A stretch of 64,000 nt of DNA from positions 1,984,001-2,048,000 of the forward strand of contig NZ_CP049259.1 in NCBI RefSeq assembly GCF_011047315.1, read 5' to 3'. The DNA comes from Altererythrobacter sp. BO-6 (GTDB lineage Bacteria > Pseudomonadota > Alphaproteobacteria > Sphingomonadales > Sphingomonadaceae). Made by a program: the position numbers and the translations under genes. This document shows positions 26,029-34,669 of the stretch, one piece after another. Positions within the stretch are counted from its first letter, which is position 1. Every line of letters starts with the position of its first letter. The notes under the pieces were generated by a model that was not told the DNA's origin, did no database searches, and saw only the letters and a list, made by a program, of their open reading frames with translations.

Positions 26029-26358
26029 TCAGGCGGCCTGCCGGCGTTCGCTCGACAGCCACTCGCGGGCCTGGCGTTGGGCTTCGGCGATTTCGCGCGC
26101 GGTCATTTCCTCGGAAATATCGGCGCGGCAATAGGCCGCTTCCTCATGGCCCTTCGAAGCGGCAAGGTTGAACCACTTGTGCGCTTCGACGAGGTCGCAT
26201 TCCAGCCCGTGACTTCCGGTGGAAAATGCCACGCCAAGGTCGAAATAGGCGGCAATCTGCCCCTGCGCGGCGGCTGCCAGGCATTGCGCCACAATCTTGT
26301 TGCACTCGCTCGGCTTGAGTTCGGTTGCCGCGCTTCCGTCGATACCCGTCAGTTCCAT
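26029..26358 (-). CDS. Sel1-like repeat protein
   Basis: 109 residues. A Sel1/TPR-type helix pair is visible: AAQGQIAAYFDLGVAFSTGSHGLECDLVEAHKWFNLAASKGHEEAA, the AxxxLGxxY...A..W...AA..G pattern, then a charged helix ending SSERRQAA. Likely a protein-interaction scaffold. No signal peptide. It ends one base from the convergent FemAB-like gene. Confidence 0.8.
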   Translation of the reverse strand: MELTGIDGSAATELKPSECNKIVAQCLAAAAQGQIAAYFDLGVAFSTGSHGLECDLVEAHKWFNLAASKGHEEAAYCRADISEEMTAREIAEAQRQAREWLSSERRQAA

Positions 26359-26659
26359 TATTCCGGTCCCCCAGTTTCTGGCGGCCCTGCCCCCTTGCCG
26401 GTCCGCCTAAGGGGAATTCGCCAGAACATGGTCAATAATTGGTTAACGATGCCGCAAAGATTTCACTTTCGCAGGAGAACGGACCGGTTGGCGCGAGATT
26501 AATCCGCAGACTTTATCACGTGTGCGGGGGAAACGTCTTGTGCGTGTAATGGCCCAAGCCTATAGGCGCGCGCAGAGGGTCACCCCCTTCGCCACCGCAA
26601 CATCGGGGCAGCAGGGCATGGAACGGTCTGGCAGGGTTTGACTGGGTTGAGAGGACTAC
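26359..26659. other. Divergent intergenic region upstream of dksA
   Basis: 301 bases with no credible gene. It includes a sigma-70-type promoter at 26538-26566 and a GTTAAC half-site near 26444. Short palindromic fragments exist but no long dyad. Confidence 0.5.
26538..26566 (+). promoter_or_regulatory. Candidate sigma-70 promoter of dksA
   Basis: TTGTGC (26538-26543), a 17-base spacer, then TATAGG (26561-26566), followed by about 90 bases of leader before the dksA ATG. The spacing and both hexamers fit. Confidence 0.6.
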
Positions 26660-27118
26660 ATGGCCACCGCGGCATCTGAAGAAATTGATATTCTGGCGAA
26701 GGCAAAACGCATCTTGGGCCCGGATTACACGCCGAGCGAAGACGAGCCTTACATGAACGAGAAGCAGCAGAACTATTTCCGCATGCTGTTGCTCGAATGG
26801 AAGCGCTCGATCCATCAGGCGGCAGGGCAGACACTGCAGTCCTTGCAGGATGGACCGATCCGCGAGCCGGACCTCAACGATCGCGCCTCCAGCGAAACCG
26901 ATTGGGGCATCGAGTTGCGCACTCGCGACCGGCAGCGCAAGCTGATCTCCAAGATCGACGCGGCGCTGCGCCGGATTGATGCCGGTGAATACGGTTATTG
27001 CGAAGTCACTGGCGATCCGATCGGCCTCAGGCGGCTGATTGCCCGCCCGGTGGCAACCATGACGGTCGAAGCGCAAGAGGCGCATGAACGGCGCGAAAAG
27101 ATTTCGCGCGACGACTGA
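26660..27118 (+). CDS. dksA: RNA polymerase-binding transcription factor DksA
   Basis: 152 residues. The coiled coil holds the tip motif DLNDRASSE with Asp71, Asp74 and Ala76, the same numbering as E. coli DksA, the residues that reach the polymerase active site. The C-terminal zinc-finger region reads YGYCEVTGDPIGLRRLIARPVA: only Cys114 remains of the four zinc cysteines. This single-Cys form is usual in alphaproteobacteria and still works with ppGpp in related species. Start ATG has a weak SD; the promoter is upstream. Confidence 0.95.
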   Translation: MATAASEEIDILAKAKRILGPDYTPSEDEPYMNEKQQNYFRMLLLEWKRSIHQAAGQTLQSLQDGPIREPDLNDRASSETDWGIELRTRDRQRKLISKIDAALRRIDAGEYGYCEVTGDPIGLRRLIARPVATMTVEAQEAHERREKISRDD

Positions 27119-27145
27119 TTGACTGGGGACGGCGCCGCTTTGCGG

Positions 27146-27160
27146 TTAAAGCTTCCTTAG
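27146..27160 (+). promoter_or_regulatory. CtrA-like site upstream of the PilZ gene
   Basis: TTAA, seven bases, TTAG: one mismatch to the CtrA consensus TTAA-N7-TTAA, about 85 bases before the PilZ gene start. A further GTTAAT lies at 27170. CtrA is encoded in this window. The motif is short, so chance is possible. Confidence 0.35.
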
Positions 27161-27243
27161 CATTGCATTGTTAATGCCGTGGTAGAATGCCGGGGTTTCC
27201 GGTATGCCGATGGTTAATTGCAATTGCAGGGGCGGTAAGGGCC

Positions 27244-27519
27244 ATGGCCGGTTTGCAACGACGCAGCGTCGAGCGCGAAAATCTGTTCCAGCTGGCCGAT
27301 GCGCAGATCGGCAAGGATCCGGCAATTCACCGGATCAAGGTGCGCAATCTTTCGTCACGCGGCCTCATGGGCGAAGCGCCCATGGCGGTATCCAGTGGCA
27401 CAAGGCTTGTCGTGTCGCTGCCCGATTTCGGGGAGGTATCCGGAACCATCGTTTGGGTACAGGATCCCCGCTTTGGCATGGCCTTCGATGACGAGTTGCC
27501 GGAACTGGGGAACCCATAA
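27244..27519 (+). CDS. PilZ domain protein
   Basis: 91 residues, one PilZ domain. The c-di-GMP-binding arginines are visible as RRSVER near the N-terminus, and the second motif as NLSSRG (the D/NxSxxG box). ATG at 27244 follows GGGGCGGTAAGGG; the frame from 27187 is not preferred. Likely a c-di-GMP receiver; output partner unknown. Confidence 0.88.
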   Translation: MAGLQRRSVERENLFQLADAQIGKDPAIHRIKVRNLSSRGLMGEAPMAVSSGTRLVVSLPDFGEVSGTIVWVQDPRFGMAFDDELPELGNP

Positions 27520-27614
27520 CCGACAGTGGGCCGGCATATCGGCCTCGATGATTTTGCCGCCGAAAGGCCGATCGGCGCTGACCCTGAACGAACAAGCTGC
27601 TAATCGCTGATCCG

Positions 27615-29081
27615 ATGCGATTCTTGATTTCGGTTTTATTGCTTTGCGTCCTGGCCGCCTGCAGCCCCTCCGGGTCCGACGGACCGGTCCAGGTCGCGAT
27701 TATCGGCGATCCTGCGGAAGTGACTGCGAGCGGCGTGCGTTTGTCGCCGACAGCCCAGCATTTGCGCGCTGCAACCGCGGAAGGTCTGGTGGCGCTCGAT
27801 GAAGCGGGCCAGGTGGTGCCGGCATTGGCGGAACGCTGGATCGTAACCGACGACGGGCAAAGCTACATCTTTCGTCTGCGCAATTCCGAATGGTCGGACG
27901 GGGAAACCGTCAGCGCAACACAGGTGCGCAACTCGCTGCGGTCGCTAGTACGCCGGCTCCAAGGCACCTCGCTTGGACTGGACCTTGAGCAGATCGACGA
28001 GATCAGGGCGATGACCGGGCGAGTGATCGAAATTCGCCTCAAGGGCCCGATGCCCGATTTCCTCAGGCTGCTCGCCCAACCTGAAATGGGCATCATGCGG
28101 GGCAGTCTCGGCGAAGGACCGATGCGGATCGTATCCGACGGAGCAGAAGGCGTCGTAACCCTTGAGGCCCTGCCGCCCGAGCGGCGCGGCTTGCCTGCCC
28201 GGGAAGACTGGCGGGAGTTTGTGCGGCCGCTGATGGTTCGCTCGCTTCCCGCTCAGCAAGCGGTAGAGGCTTTTTCCTCCGGCGAAGTCGATCTGGTTCT
28301 GAACGGCGGGATCGCCAGTATCCCGCTGGCGGATACCGGGCCGCTTACCCGTGGGACCATCCGGCTGGACGGGGTCAACGGCTTGTTCGGGCTGGTCTTC
28401 CGCAACGAGAATGGGCTGCTGGGCGATCCGCAGCGGCGCGAGGCCTTGTCGATGGCGATCGACCGTGCGGGCTTGATGCAGCCGCTCAATATCGGCGGTT
28501 GGCAATCCTCAACCTGGATCGTGCCACTTGGCGGGCTTGGCGACGCCGGGCCGCAGCAGCAGCGCTGGGAAGACCTCTCGCTTCAGGACCGCCGCGACAT
28601 TGCACGCCAGCGGGTGACAGCCTGGGAACGCGCGCAAGGGCGGGATGCCGTGGTTCGGATTGCCATGCCCAAGGGGCCCGGAGCGGACGCGCTGTTTGCC
28701 CAGATTTCGGGTGATCTTGGCCTGATCGGCGTGACGGCAAGGCCGGTTGGTCTGGGCGATGCGGCGGACCTGGAACTGTATGATCGGCTTGCACGCTATG
28801 GCTATCCGCTGTGGTACCTCAACCAGTTCAATTGCCGGCTCAAACTGGGTCTGTGCTCGCCCGAGGCGGATGAGCTGGTCGAACGTGCCAACCGCCAGCA
28901 AGGCGCAACTGAAAAGCTGCAAGTGCTGGCGCAGGCCCACCGCGAACTGGTTTCGGCAGAGGTCTTCATCCCGCTGGGCGCTCCGGTCCGCTGGTCGCTG
29001 GTGCGCGGAAACGTGTTCGGGTTCGAGAACAACGAATGGGGGCTCCACCCCTTGTTCCCGCTGGTACAGTCCCCCAATTAG
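27615..29081 (+). CDS. ABC transporter substrate-binding lipoprotein, family 5
   Basis: 488 residues. Lipobox LAAC with Cys16 makes it a lipoprotein. The body has the SBP_bac_5 features: TAEGLVALDEAGQVVPALAERWIVTDDGQSYIFRLRNSEWSDGETVSATQVRNSLR and ALSMAIDRAGLM. These bind peptides, nickel or similar ligands. No permease or ATPase genes are nearby, so it is an orphan in this window. Could instead act as a periplasmic chaperone or sensor. Confidence 0.85.
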   Translation: MRFLISVLLLCVLAACSPSGSDGPVQVAIIGDPAEVTASGVRLSPTAQHLRAATAEGLVALDEAGQVVPALAERWIVTDDGQSYIFRLRNSEWSDGETVSATQVRNSLRSLVRRLQGTSLGLDLEQIDEIRAMTGRVIEIRLKGPMPDFLRLLAQPEMGIMRGSLGEGPMRIVSDGAEGVVTLEALPPERRGLPAREDWREFVRPLMVRSLPAQQAVEAFSSGEVDLVLNGGIASIPLADTGPLTRGTIRLDGVNGLFGLVFRNENGLLGDPQRREALSMAIDRAGLMQPLNIGGWQSSTWIVPLGGLGDAGPQQQRWEDLSLQDRRDIARQRVTAWERAQGRDAVVRIAMPKGPGADALFAQISGDLGLIGVTARPVGLGDAADLELYDRLARYGYPLWYLNQFNCRLKLGLCSPEADELVERANRQQGATEKLQVLAQAHRELVSAEVFIPLGAPVRWSLVRGNVFGFENNEWGLHPLFPLVQSPN

Positions 29082-29097
29082 ATGATTATGAGGATTT

Positions 29098-29514
29098 ATG
29101 CCTGATCCACAGCGCCCCCGCCCGGTAAGCCTGTCCATCCCCACTGGCAGCGATCCGCATTCGATCCGCCAGCGCGTGGAAGCGCTGGAGATCCTGCTTG
29201 AACGCAGCTTCCGCATTCCAGGCGTCAATTACCCGATCGGCCTCGATGCGATCGTGGGCCTGGTGCCGGTGCTGGGCGATCTCGTGACCACCGCGATGGG
29301 CGCCTATCTGGTGTGGGAAGCGCGCAATCTCGGCATGCCCAAGTGGAAGCTGTGGCGGATGGTCGGCAATGTCGCGTTCGATACCGCGATTGGCGCAGTG
29401 CCGGTGGTCGGCGATGCGGCAGACTTCCTGTTCCGATCGAACACCCGCAATTTGCGGATCATCAAGAAGCATCTCGACAAGCATCATCCCGCCACCCGCG
29501 TGATCGAGGGATAG
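29098..29514 (+). CDS. DUF4112 family protein
   Basis: 138 residues. IRQRVEALEILLERSFRIPGVNYPIGLDAIVGLVPVLGDLVTTAMGAYLVWEARNLGMPKW is the DUF4112 pattern, with two hydrophobic stretches rich in glycine and pairs of GDxx repeats (PVLGDLVTT, PVVGDAADFL). Probably a small membrane-associated protein, function unknown. Starts 16 bases after the binding-protein stop. Confidence 0.85.
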   Translation: MPDPQRPRPVSLSIPTGSDPHSIRQRVEALEILLERSFRIPGVNYPIGLDAIVGLVPVLGDLVTTAMGAYLVWEARNLGMPKWKLWRMVGNVAFDTAIGAVPVVGDAADFLFRSNTRNLRIIKKHLDKHHPATRVIEG

Positions 29515-29550
29515 TTTCCATTGTTATCGTCTCGCGCTAGGGCTGGGCGC

Positions 29551-30345
29551 ATGGCGAAAAGCGATGTCACCTACAGCAGCTATCTCGATCTTGGGCGGAT
29601 CCTGGAGGCGCAGCATCCGGCCTCGGATGCGCATGACGAGCTGCTGTTCATCGTCGTCCACCAGGCGAGCGAGCTATGGCTCAAGCTGTGCCTGCATGAA
29701 CTGGCTGCTGCGCGCGATTGTATCGAGCGCGACAACCTGCGCCCCGCTTTCAAGATGCTGTCGCGCGTTGCCCGCGCGCAGGAACAGCTGATCCAGAGCT
29801 GGGACGTGCTTAGCACCATGACTCCGCACGATTATTCGCAGATCCGCCCGCACCTGGGCAGTTCGAGCGGGTTCCAGTCGGCGCAATACCGAATGATGGA
29901 ATTCATGCTGGGCGGTCGGAATGCGGAGCATATCGACCGTCATGCGGAAAACGGAGATTGGGCCTCGCGGCTGCGCAATGAGACCGCCCGGCTAAGCCTT
30001 TACGACGCGGCCATCCATCTGCTTGCCCGGCGCGGTTTCGCCATCGACCGGAGCGTGACCGGGCGCGACGTGGCTGCCCCGTATGAGCACAACGCCAGCG
30101 TGGAGGCTGCATGGGCGGCGATCTATCGCGATCCTCAGGCGCATTGGGACCTTTATGAGCTGGCTGAAAAGCTGGTCGATCTGGAGTATCATTTCCAGCG
30201 CTGGCGCTTCGGCCATTTGAAGACGGTAGAACGCATCATCGGCTTCAAACGCGGCACTGGCGGCACGCCCGGCGTGCCCTATCTCGCCGGCGTGCTGAAG
30301 CAGGCATTCTTTCCTGAGCTGCTGAGCGTGCGGACCGCGATATGA
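29551..30345 (+). CDS. kynA: Tryptophan 2,3-dioxygenase
   Basis: Heme enzyme opening the indole ring of tryptophan to N-formylkynurenine. 264 residues from ATG 29551. Landmarks: FIVVHQASELWLK with His37, SQIRPHLGSSSGFQSAQYRMMEFMLG, WRFGHLKTVERIIGFKRGTGGTPGVPYL with the proximal heme histidine. It overlaps kynB by four bases (ATGA). The TTG at 29521 is rejected as a start. The kynurenine route here stops at anthranilate. Confidence 0.95.
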   Translation: MAKSDVTYSSYLDLGRILEAQHPASDAHDELLFIVVHQASELWLKLCLHELAAARDCIERDNLRPAFKMLSRVARAQEQLIQSWDVLSTMTPHDYSQIRPHLGSSSGFQSAQYRMMEFMLGGRNAEHIDRHAENGDWASRLRNETARLSLYDAAIHLLARRGFAIDRSVTGRDVAAPYEHNASVEAAWAAIYRDPQAHWDLYELAEKLVDLEYHFQRWRFGHLKTVERIIGFKRGTGGTPGVPYLAGVLKQAFFPELLSVRTAI

Positions 30346-30983
30346 GCAACACTCGGCGCATCTGGGATATCTCGCAGCCGCTGCGGCCCCGTATGCCGGT
30401 ATGGCCAGGCGACACTCCGTTCCAGCAGGTGCGCACATGGCAGATGGAAGCGGGCTCACCGGTCAATGTCTCTGAGCTCACCCTGTCGACGCATACCGGT
30501 GCACATGCCGATGCGCCGCTGCATTATGATGCGGCCGCGCCCGATATCGCTTCGGTAGATCTGCATGCGTACCTCGGCGAATGCGTGGTGGTCGACGCGC
30601 GCGGCTGCGGGGCGCTGATCGAGCCCGCTCACCTGCCCGATCTGGATGGCGCCTCGCGCGTGTTGTTTCGCACGTATGCGCTGTTTCCGCACGATAAATG
30701 GGACGAAAACCACACGGCGATTTCGCCCGCAACTATCGCTGCGCTTTCCCAAGCCCGCGTGGTGCTGGTTGGCATGGATGGCCCCTCGCTCGATCCGCAA
30801 GACTCCAAGACCATGGACGCACACAAGGCGGTGCTCGCCGCAGATATGCGCGTGCTCGAAGGGCTGGTGCTCGATCATGTGCCGGCGGGGCGATACGAGC
30901 TGATCGCGCTGCCGCTGCCGATTGTCGGCGGCGACGCCTCGCCGGTGCGGGCGATCCTGCGGGAGTTGCCCGATGCTCGATAA
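30342..30983 (+). CDS. kynB: Arylformamidase (kynurenine formamidase)
   Basis: Hydrolyses N-formylkynurenine to kynurenine. 213 residues of the cyclase-like metal-dependent family. The metal site HTGAHADAPLH is at 51-61 (His51, His55, Asp57, His61). The C-terminal part (DGPSLDPQDSKTMDAHKAVL and LEGLVLDHVPAGRYEL) is also typical. It overlaps kynA by four and kynU by eleven bases, so the three are translationally linked. Confidence 0.95.
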   Translation: MSNTRRIWDISQPLRPRMPVWPGDTPFQQVRTWQMEAGSPVNVSELTLSTHTGAHADAPLHYDAAAPDIASVDLHAYLGECVVVDARGCGALIEPAHLPDLDGASRVLFRTYALFPHDKWDENHTAISPATIAALSQARVVLVGMDGPSLDPQDSKTMDAHKAVLAADMRVLEGLVLDHVPAGRYELIALPLPIVGGDASPVRAILRELPDAR

Positions 30984-32202
30984 AGCCCGCGAACTCGACG
31001 CCGGCGATCCGCTTGGCCACTATCGCGAGCGTTTCGCCCTGCCCGAAGGCGTGATCTACCTGGACGGTAACTCCTTGGGCGCGCTGCCGAAAGCCACCCC
31101 GGCACGGATGGAACAGGTGATCCGCAGCGAATGGGGTGAGGGGCTGATCCGCAGCTGGAATACGGCGGACTGGATCGGCGCCGCGCGGCGCGTTGGCGGC
31201 AAGATCGCCCCGCTGATCGGCGCGCAGCCGCATGAAGTCGTAGCGGCTGACAGCACCAGCGTAAATCTGTTCAAGCTGATCGCTGCTGCACTCGACATGC
31301 GGCGCGAGGGGCATGGGGGGCGCAAGGTAATCCTCAGCGAACCGGGCAATTTCCCGACCGATCTCTACATGATTCAAGGGCTTGAGCGGCAGGGGCTGGC
31401 CAAGCGTAGGCTGGTAGACCGATGTAACCTGGAAGAAGCCCTGGATAGCGAAGTTGCACTGCTCCTGCTCACCCATGTGCACTACAAGAGCGGCGCGATG
31501 CATGACATGGCGGCGCTGACCAAAGCCGCCCATGATGCGGGCGCTTTGGTCCTGTGGGACCTGTCGCACAGTTGCGGCGCGCTGCCGGTCGACCTCAACG
31601 CCGCCAAAGCAGACTTCGCGGTCGGCTGCGGCTACAAATACCTCAACGGCGGGCCCGGTTCGCCGGCTTATGCTTTTGTGGCTGAGCGGCACCACGCGGC
31701 GCTGCACCAGCCGCTGACCGGCTGGTTCGGCCATGCCGCGCCGTTTGCGTTCTCGGACGATTACGTGGCCGCACCGGGCATCGACCGGCTGCTGTGCGGC
31801 ACCTCGCCGATCCTCGGTCTCGCCGCGTTGGAGGTCGGAGTCGAACTGCTAGCGGAAATCGGGATCGAGCCGCTCCATGCCAAGTCGCGCGCGCTGTCCG
31901 AGTTCTTCCTTGTGTGCCTGGGCGAATGGGGGCTCGATCTTGAGCTGGTCAGCCCGCTCGACAGCGCGCAGCGCGGCAGCCAACTGAGCTTCCGCCATGA
32001 AAACGCCTATGCGATCTGCCAGGCGCTGATCGCGCGCGGGGTGATCGGGGACTTCCGCGATCCCGATATCCTGCGGCTGGGCTTCGCGCCCGCTTACCTG
32101 AGGTTCGAGGACATGGCCGAGGCCGCCCGGCACCTGTCCGAAGTGCTGCATATGGGCGAATGGAACCGGCCCGAATTCAGCCAGCGCGCGGCGGTGACCT
32201 GA
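30973..32202 (+). CDS. kynU: Kynureninase
   Basis: PLP enzyme that cleaves kynurenine to anthranilate and alanine. 409 residues from ATG 30973 inside the kynB end. Lys222 in GCGYKYLNGGPGSPAY is the Schiff base; the DGNSLGALPK start (30-40) and LLTHVHYKSGAMHDM are conserved. No kynurenine monooxygenase (kmo) gene follows, so the pathway likely ends at anthranilate. Convergent with the HNH gene. Confidence 0.95.
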   Translation: MLDKARELDAGDPLGHYRERFALPEGVIYLDGNSLGALPKATPARMEQVIRSEWGEGLIRSWNTADWIGAARRVGGKIAPLIGAQPHEVVAADSTSVNLFKLIAAALDMRREGHGGRKVILSEPGNFPTDLYMIQGLERQGLAKRRLVDRCNLEEALDSEVALLLLTHVHYKSGAMHDMAALTKAAHDAGALVLWDLSHSCGALPVDLNAAKADFAVGCGYKYLNGGPGSPAYAFVAERHHAALHQPLTGWFGHAAPFAFSDDYVAAPGIDRLLCGTSPILGLAALEVGVELLAEIGIEPLHAKSRALSEFFLVCLGEWGLDLELVSPLDSAQRGSQLSFRHENAYAICQALIARGVIGDFRDPDILRLGFAPAYLRFEDMAEAARHLSEVLHMGEWNRPEFSQRAAVT

Positions 32203-32204
32203 AG

Positions 32205-32813
32205 TTACTCCTCCAGTTCGATATCCCAGTAGAGATAGTCGAGCCAGGTTTCGTGGAGATGGTTGGGCGGGAACAGCCGCCCGCGCTGCTGCAATTGCCA
32301 GCTGGTCGGGCGGATCGGCCGCTCGCGCAAATGCATATGCGCCTGCCCCGGCGTGCGCCCACCCTTCTTCGCATTGCACGGCGCGCAGGCGGTGACGATG
32401 TTTTCCCAGGCCGTCTTGCCGCCCAGCCTGCGCGGGATCACATGGTCGAAGGTCAGGTGGTCATGCGCCCCGCAATATTGGCACTGGAAGCTGTCGCGCA
32501 GGAACAGGTTGAAGCGGGTGAAGGCCGGGAATTCGCTTTGCCGGACATATTGCCGCAGCGCGATCACGCTGGGGATCTTCATGTCGAGCGATGGCGAGTG
32601 GACTTCGCGTTCGTAACTCGCCACGATGTCCACCCGGTCAAGGAACACCGCCTTGATTGCGGTCTGCCATGGCCACAGGCTCAGCGGGTAATACGACAGC
32701 GGGGTATAGTCGGCGTTGAGCACCAGCGCGGGGCAGGCCGACAGATTGCGTGTCGGGTCATCGCCCGCCTGGCGAAAATTCGCCGTCTTCTCGATCAGTT
32801 CGGCTTTGAACAC
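32205..32813 (-). CDS. HNH endonuclease
   Basis: 202 residues. The HNH finger has CxxC (Cys111, Cys114), the DHVIPRRLGG motif (Asp123, His124), Asn138 and CAPC (Cys143, Cys146). It is a widespread housekeeping-type HNH protein (the 5-methylcytosine-specific McrA-like subgroup) in alphaproteobacteria, usually single copy. Function is not proven; no methylase nearby, so a restriction system is unlikely. Confidence 0.85.
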   Translation of the reverse strand: MFKAELIEKTANFRQAGDDPTRNLSACPALVLNADYTPLSYYPLSLWPWQTAIKAVFLDRVDIVASYEREVHSPSLDMKIPSVIALRQYVRQSEFPAFTRFNLFLRDSFQCQYCGAHDHLTFDHVIPRRLGGKTAWENIVTACAPCNAKKGGRTPGQAHMHLRERPIRPTSWQLQQRGRLFPPNHLHETWLDYLYWDIELEE

Positions 32814-32941
32814 GGCTCGCGTTCCTCCCTGATTGATGCGAGAGAATCATTTGCGGAGGAAAGCGTCAACCCCGTGACAAAATCTCTTTCCACAAGCATG
32901 ATTTGACGCATGCGGCAGGAATTGGGGGAATTGAGTCAAGC

Positions 32942-33772
32942 ATGATCGTTACGCGATTCGCCCCCAGCCCCAATGGCATGCTGCATCTGGGCCACGCGTT
33001 CTCAGCGATCGTCGCGCATGATCTGGCGCGGCAAGGCGGGGGGCGCTTCCTGCTGCGGATCGAGGATATCGACGGCGCCCGCAGCCGGCCCGAGCTGGCC
33101 GATGCGTTCCGCCGCGACCTGGAGTGGCTCGGTCTCGAATGGGACGAAGTGCCCGCGCAATCGACCCGGCTGGCGAGCTACGAAGCCGCGGCACAGCGCC
33201 TGCTGGAGATGGGCTTGCTCTATCGCTGTAGCTGCACTCGCAAGGAAATTGCAGCGCTGGCGCCGCGCACCGGGCCGGAAGGGCTGATCTATCCGGGCAC
33301 CTGCAAAGGCCGCAACCTCGATCCGGCCAAGCCCGCCGCGCTGCGGCTCGATGTCGAAAAGGCGCTCGCGCAGGTCGGTGAGATTGTGTGGGAGGATGCG
33401 ACCTACGGTGCAGTGATCGCCGATCCGCGCCCGTTCGGCGATGTGGTGCTGGGGCGCAAGGATGAGCCGGCGAGCTATCACCTTGCGGCGACGCTCGACG
33501 ATGCCGCAGATGGCGTGACGCTGGTCACCCGCGGTGCCGACCTGTTCATGGCCACACATATTCACCGGGTGCTGCAGGCGCTGCTCGGCCTGCCTGTACC
33601 GCGCTGGCACCATCATGGGCTGCTGCTCGACGAGAACGGCGAAAAGCTTGCCAAACGCAAAGGCAGCCCGTCGCTGGCCGATCGCCGCGCCGCGGGAGAG
33701 GACGGTCTGTTGCTTGCCGAGCAACTGCGGTTGCACCGATTTCCTGCTGGTATCTCGCTGGCGAAGCCCTAA
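32942..33772 (+). CDS. gluQ: Glutamyl-queuosine tRNA(Asp) synthetase
   Basis: A truncated GluRS paralogue lacking the anticodon domain: 276 residues. HLGH (15-18) is the HIGH-type motif, KLAKR (235-239) the KMSKS-type motif, and the zinc ligands are Cys96, Cys98, Tyr117 and Cys121. It attaches glutamate to the queuosine of tRNA-Asp. The ATG at 32942 follows GGGGGAATTGAG; the longer frame from 32903 is not used. It complements queC in this window. Confidence 0.93.
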   Translation: MIVTRFAPSPNGMLHLGHAFSAIVAHDLARQGGGRFLLRIEDIDGARSRPELADAFRRDLEWLGLEWDEVPAQSTRLASYEAAAQRLLEMGLLYRCSCTRKEIAALAPRTGPEGLIYPGTCKGRNLDPAKPAALRLDVEKALAQVGEIVWEDATYGAVIADPRPFGDVVLGRKDEPASYHLAATLDDAADGVTLVTRGADLFMATHIHRVLQALLGLPVPRWHHHGLLLDENGEKLAKRKGSPSLADRRAAGEDGLLLAEQLRLHRFPAGISLAKP

Positions 33773-33781
33773 ATTAAGCGC

Positions 33782-34012
33782 ATGACAGCTTTTCTTATCC
33801 TCGTGCTCGTAGTCCTGATGGGGCTGGTGGTGTTTTCGCTGGTACGCGGCATTGTCGCGTTCCTCAAAACGACCAAGATCGACCTTGAATCCGGTGAAGG
33901 CGAGACCGTTACCGAAATGCAGCTGATGCAGAACAAGGCGATGTTCGCCCGCATCAAGTATCAGGCGCTGGCGGTCGCGGTGGTCGCGATCATCCTTGCG
34001 ATCAGCCAGTAA
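33782..34012 (+). CDS. HIG1 domain protein (twin transmembrane protein)
   Basis: 76 residues with two hydrophobic helices (about 4-27 and 58-75) joined by a polar loop: FLKTTKIDLESGEGETVTEMQLMQNKAMFARIKYQALAV. The QNKAMFARIKYQ segment is the HIG1/twin-TM signature (hypoxia-induced domain). In other alphaproteobacteria such proteins associate with cytochrome c oxidase supercomplexes. Starts 9 bases after gluQ ends. Confidence 0.8.
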   Translation: MTAFLILVLVVLMGLVVFSLVRGIVAFLKTTKIDLESGEGETVTEMQLMQNKAMFARIKYQALAVAVVAIILAISQ

Positions 34013-34032
34013 CAACGCGGCCCTGACTTTCG

Positions 34033-34608
34033 GTGGTCAAGCTCAACAAGATCTACACCCGCACGGGTGACGATGGCACCACGGGCCTGGTCGATGGTTC
34101 GCGGGTGACCAAGGCCTCGCTGCGCATCGAAGCGATCGGCAAAGTCGATGAAGCCAACAGCGCGATCGGGCTGGCCGCGGCCGCGCTGGACGAAGGCGCT
34201 CATGCCGCTTCGCTCTTCCGCATCCAGAACGATTTGTTCGATCTGGGCGCTGACCTGGCGACGCCGGCGACCGATGGCGATTTCGCACCGTCGGAGATGG
34301 TTCTGCGGGTCCTGCCAAGCCAGGTGGAATGGCTTGAGCAGTCGATCGACACATTGAACGAGCAGTTGGAGCCACTCACCAGCTTCATCCTTCCCGGCGG
34401 AAGCGAAGCGGCGGCGCGCACGCACGTCGCCCGCGCGGGCACGCGTGCGGCCGAACGCGCGGTCACCGCATTGGCCGCGGCCGAGCCGGTCAATCCGGCG
34501 GCATTGGCCTATATCAATCGGCTGTCGGATTACCTGTTCGTGCTGGCCCGTGTGCTCAACCATGGCGGCCGCGCCGACGTAAAGTGGATTCCCGGCGCAA
34601 ATCGCTAG
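34033..34608 (+). CDS. PduO-type cob(I)alamin adenosyltransferase
   Basis: ATP-dependent adenosylation of cobalamin. 191 residues from a GTG start. [11 protein letters not shown] at the N-terminus and the helical motif [17 protein letters not shown], followed by [17 protein letters not shown], define the PduO family. Makes the cofactor for B12-dependent enzymes. Close spacing with the HIG1 gene (20 bases) is likely operonic. Confidence 0.92.
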   Translation: MVKLNKIYTRTGDDGTTGLVDGSRVTKASLRIEAIGKVDEANSAIGLAAAALDEGAHAASLFRIQNDLFDLGADLATPATDGDFAPSEMVLRVLPSQVEWLEQSIDTLNEQLEPLTSFILPGGSEAAARTHVARAGTRAAERAVTALAAAEPVNPAALAYINRLSDYLFVLARVLNHGGRADVKWIPGANR

Positions 34609-34669
34609 GCAAGCAAGGTCTCAGCCGCTAACGCACCGCCTTTGCTGCAGTTGCGAAGGGATCGACACT

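Noticed and set aside
32205..32813. HNH protein as part of a restriction-modification or defence system
   Set aside because: No methyltransferase, helicase or other defence gene is adjacent; neighbours are metabolic and tRNA-modification genes.
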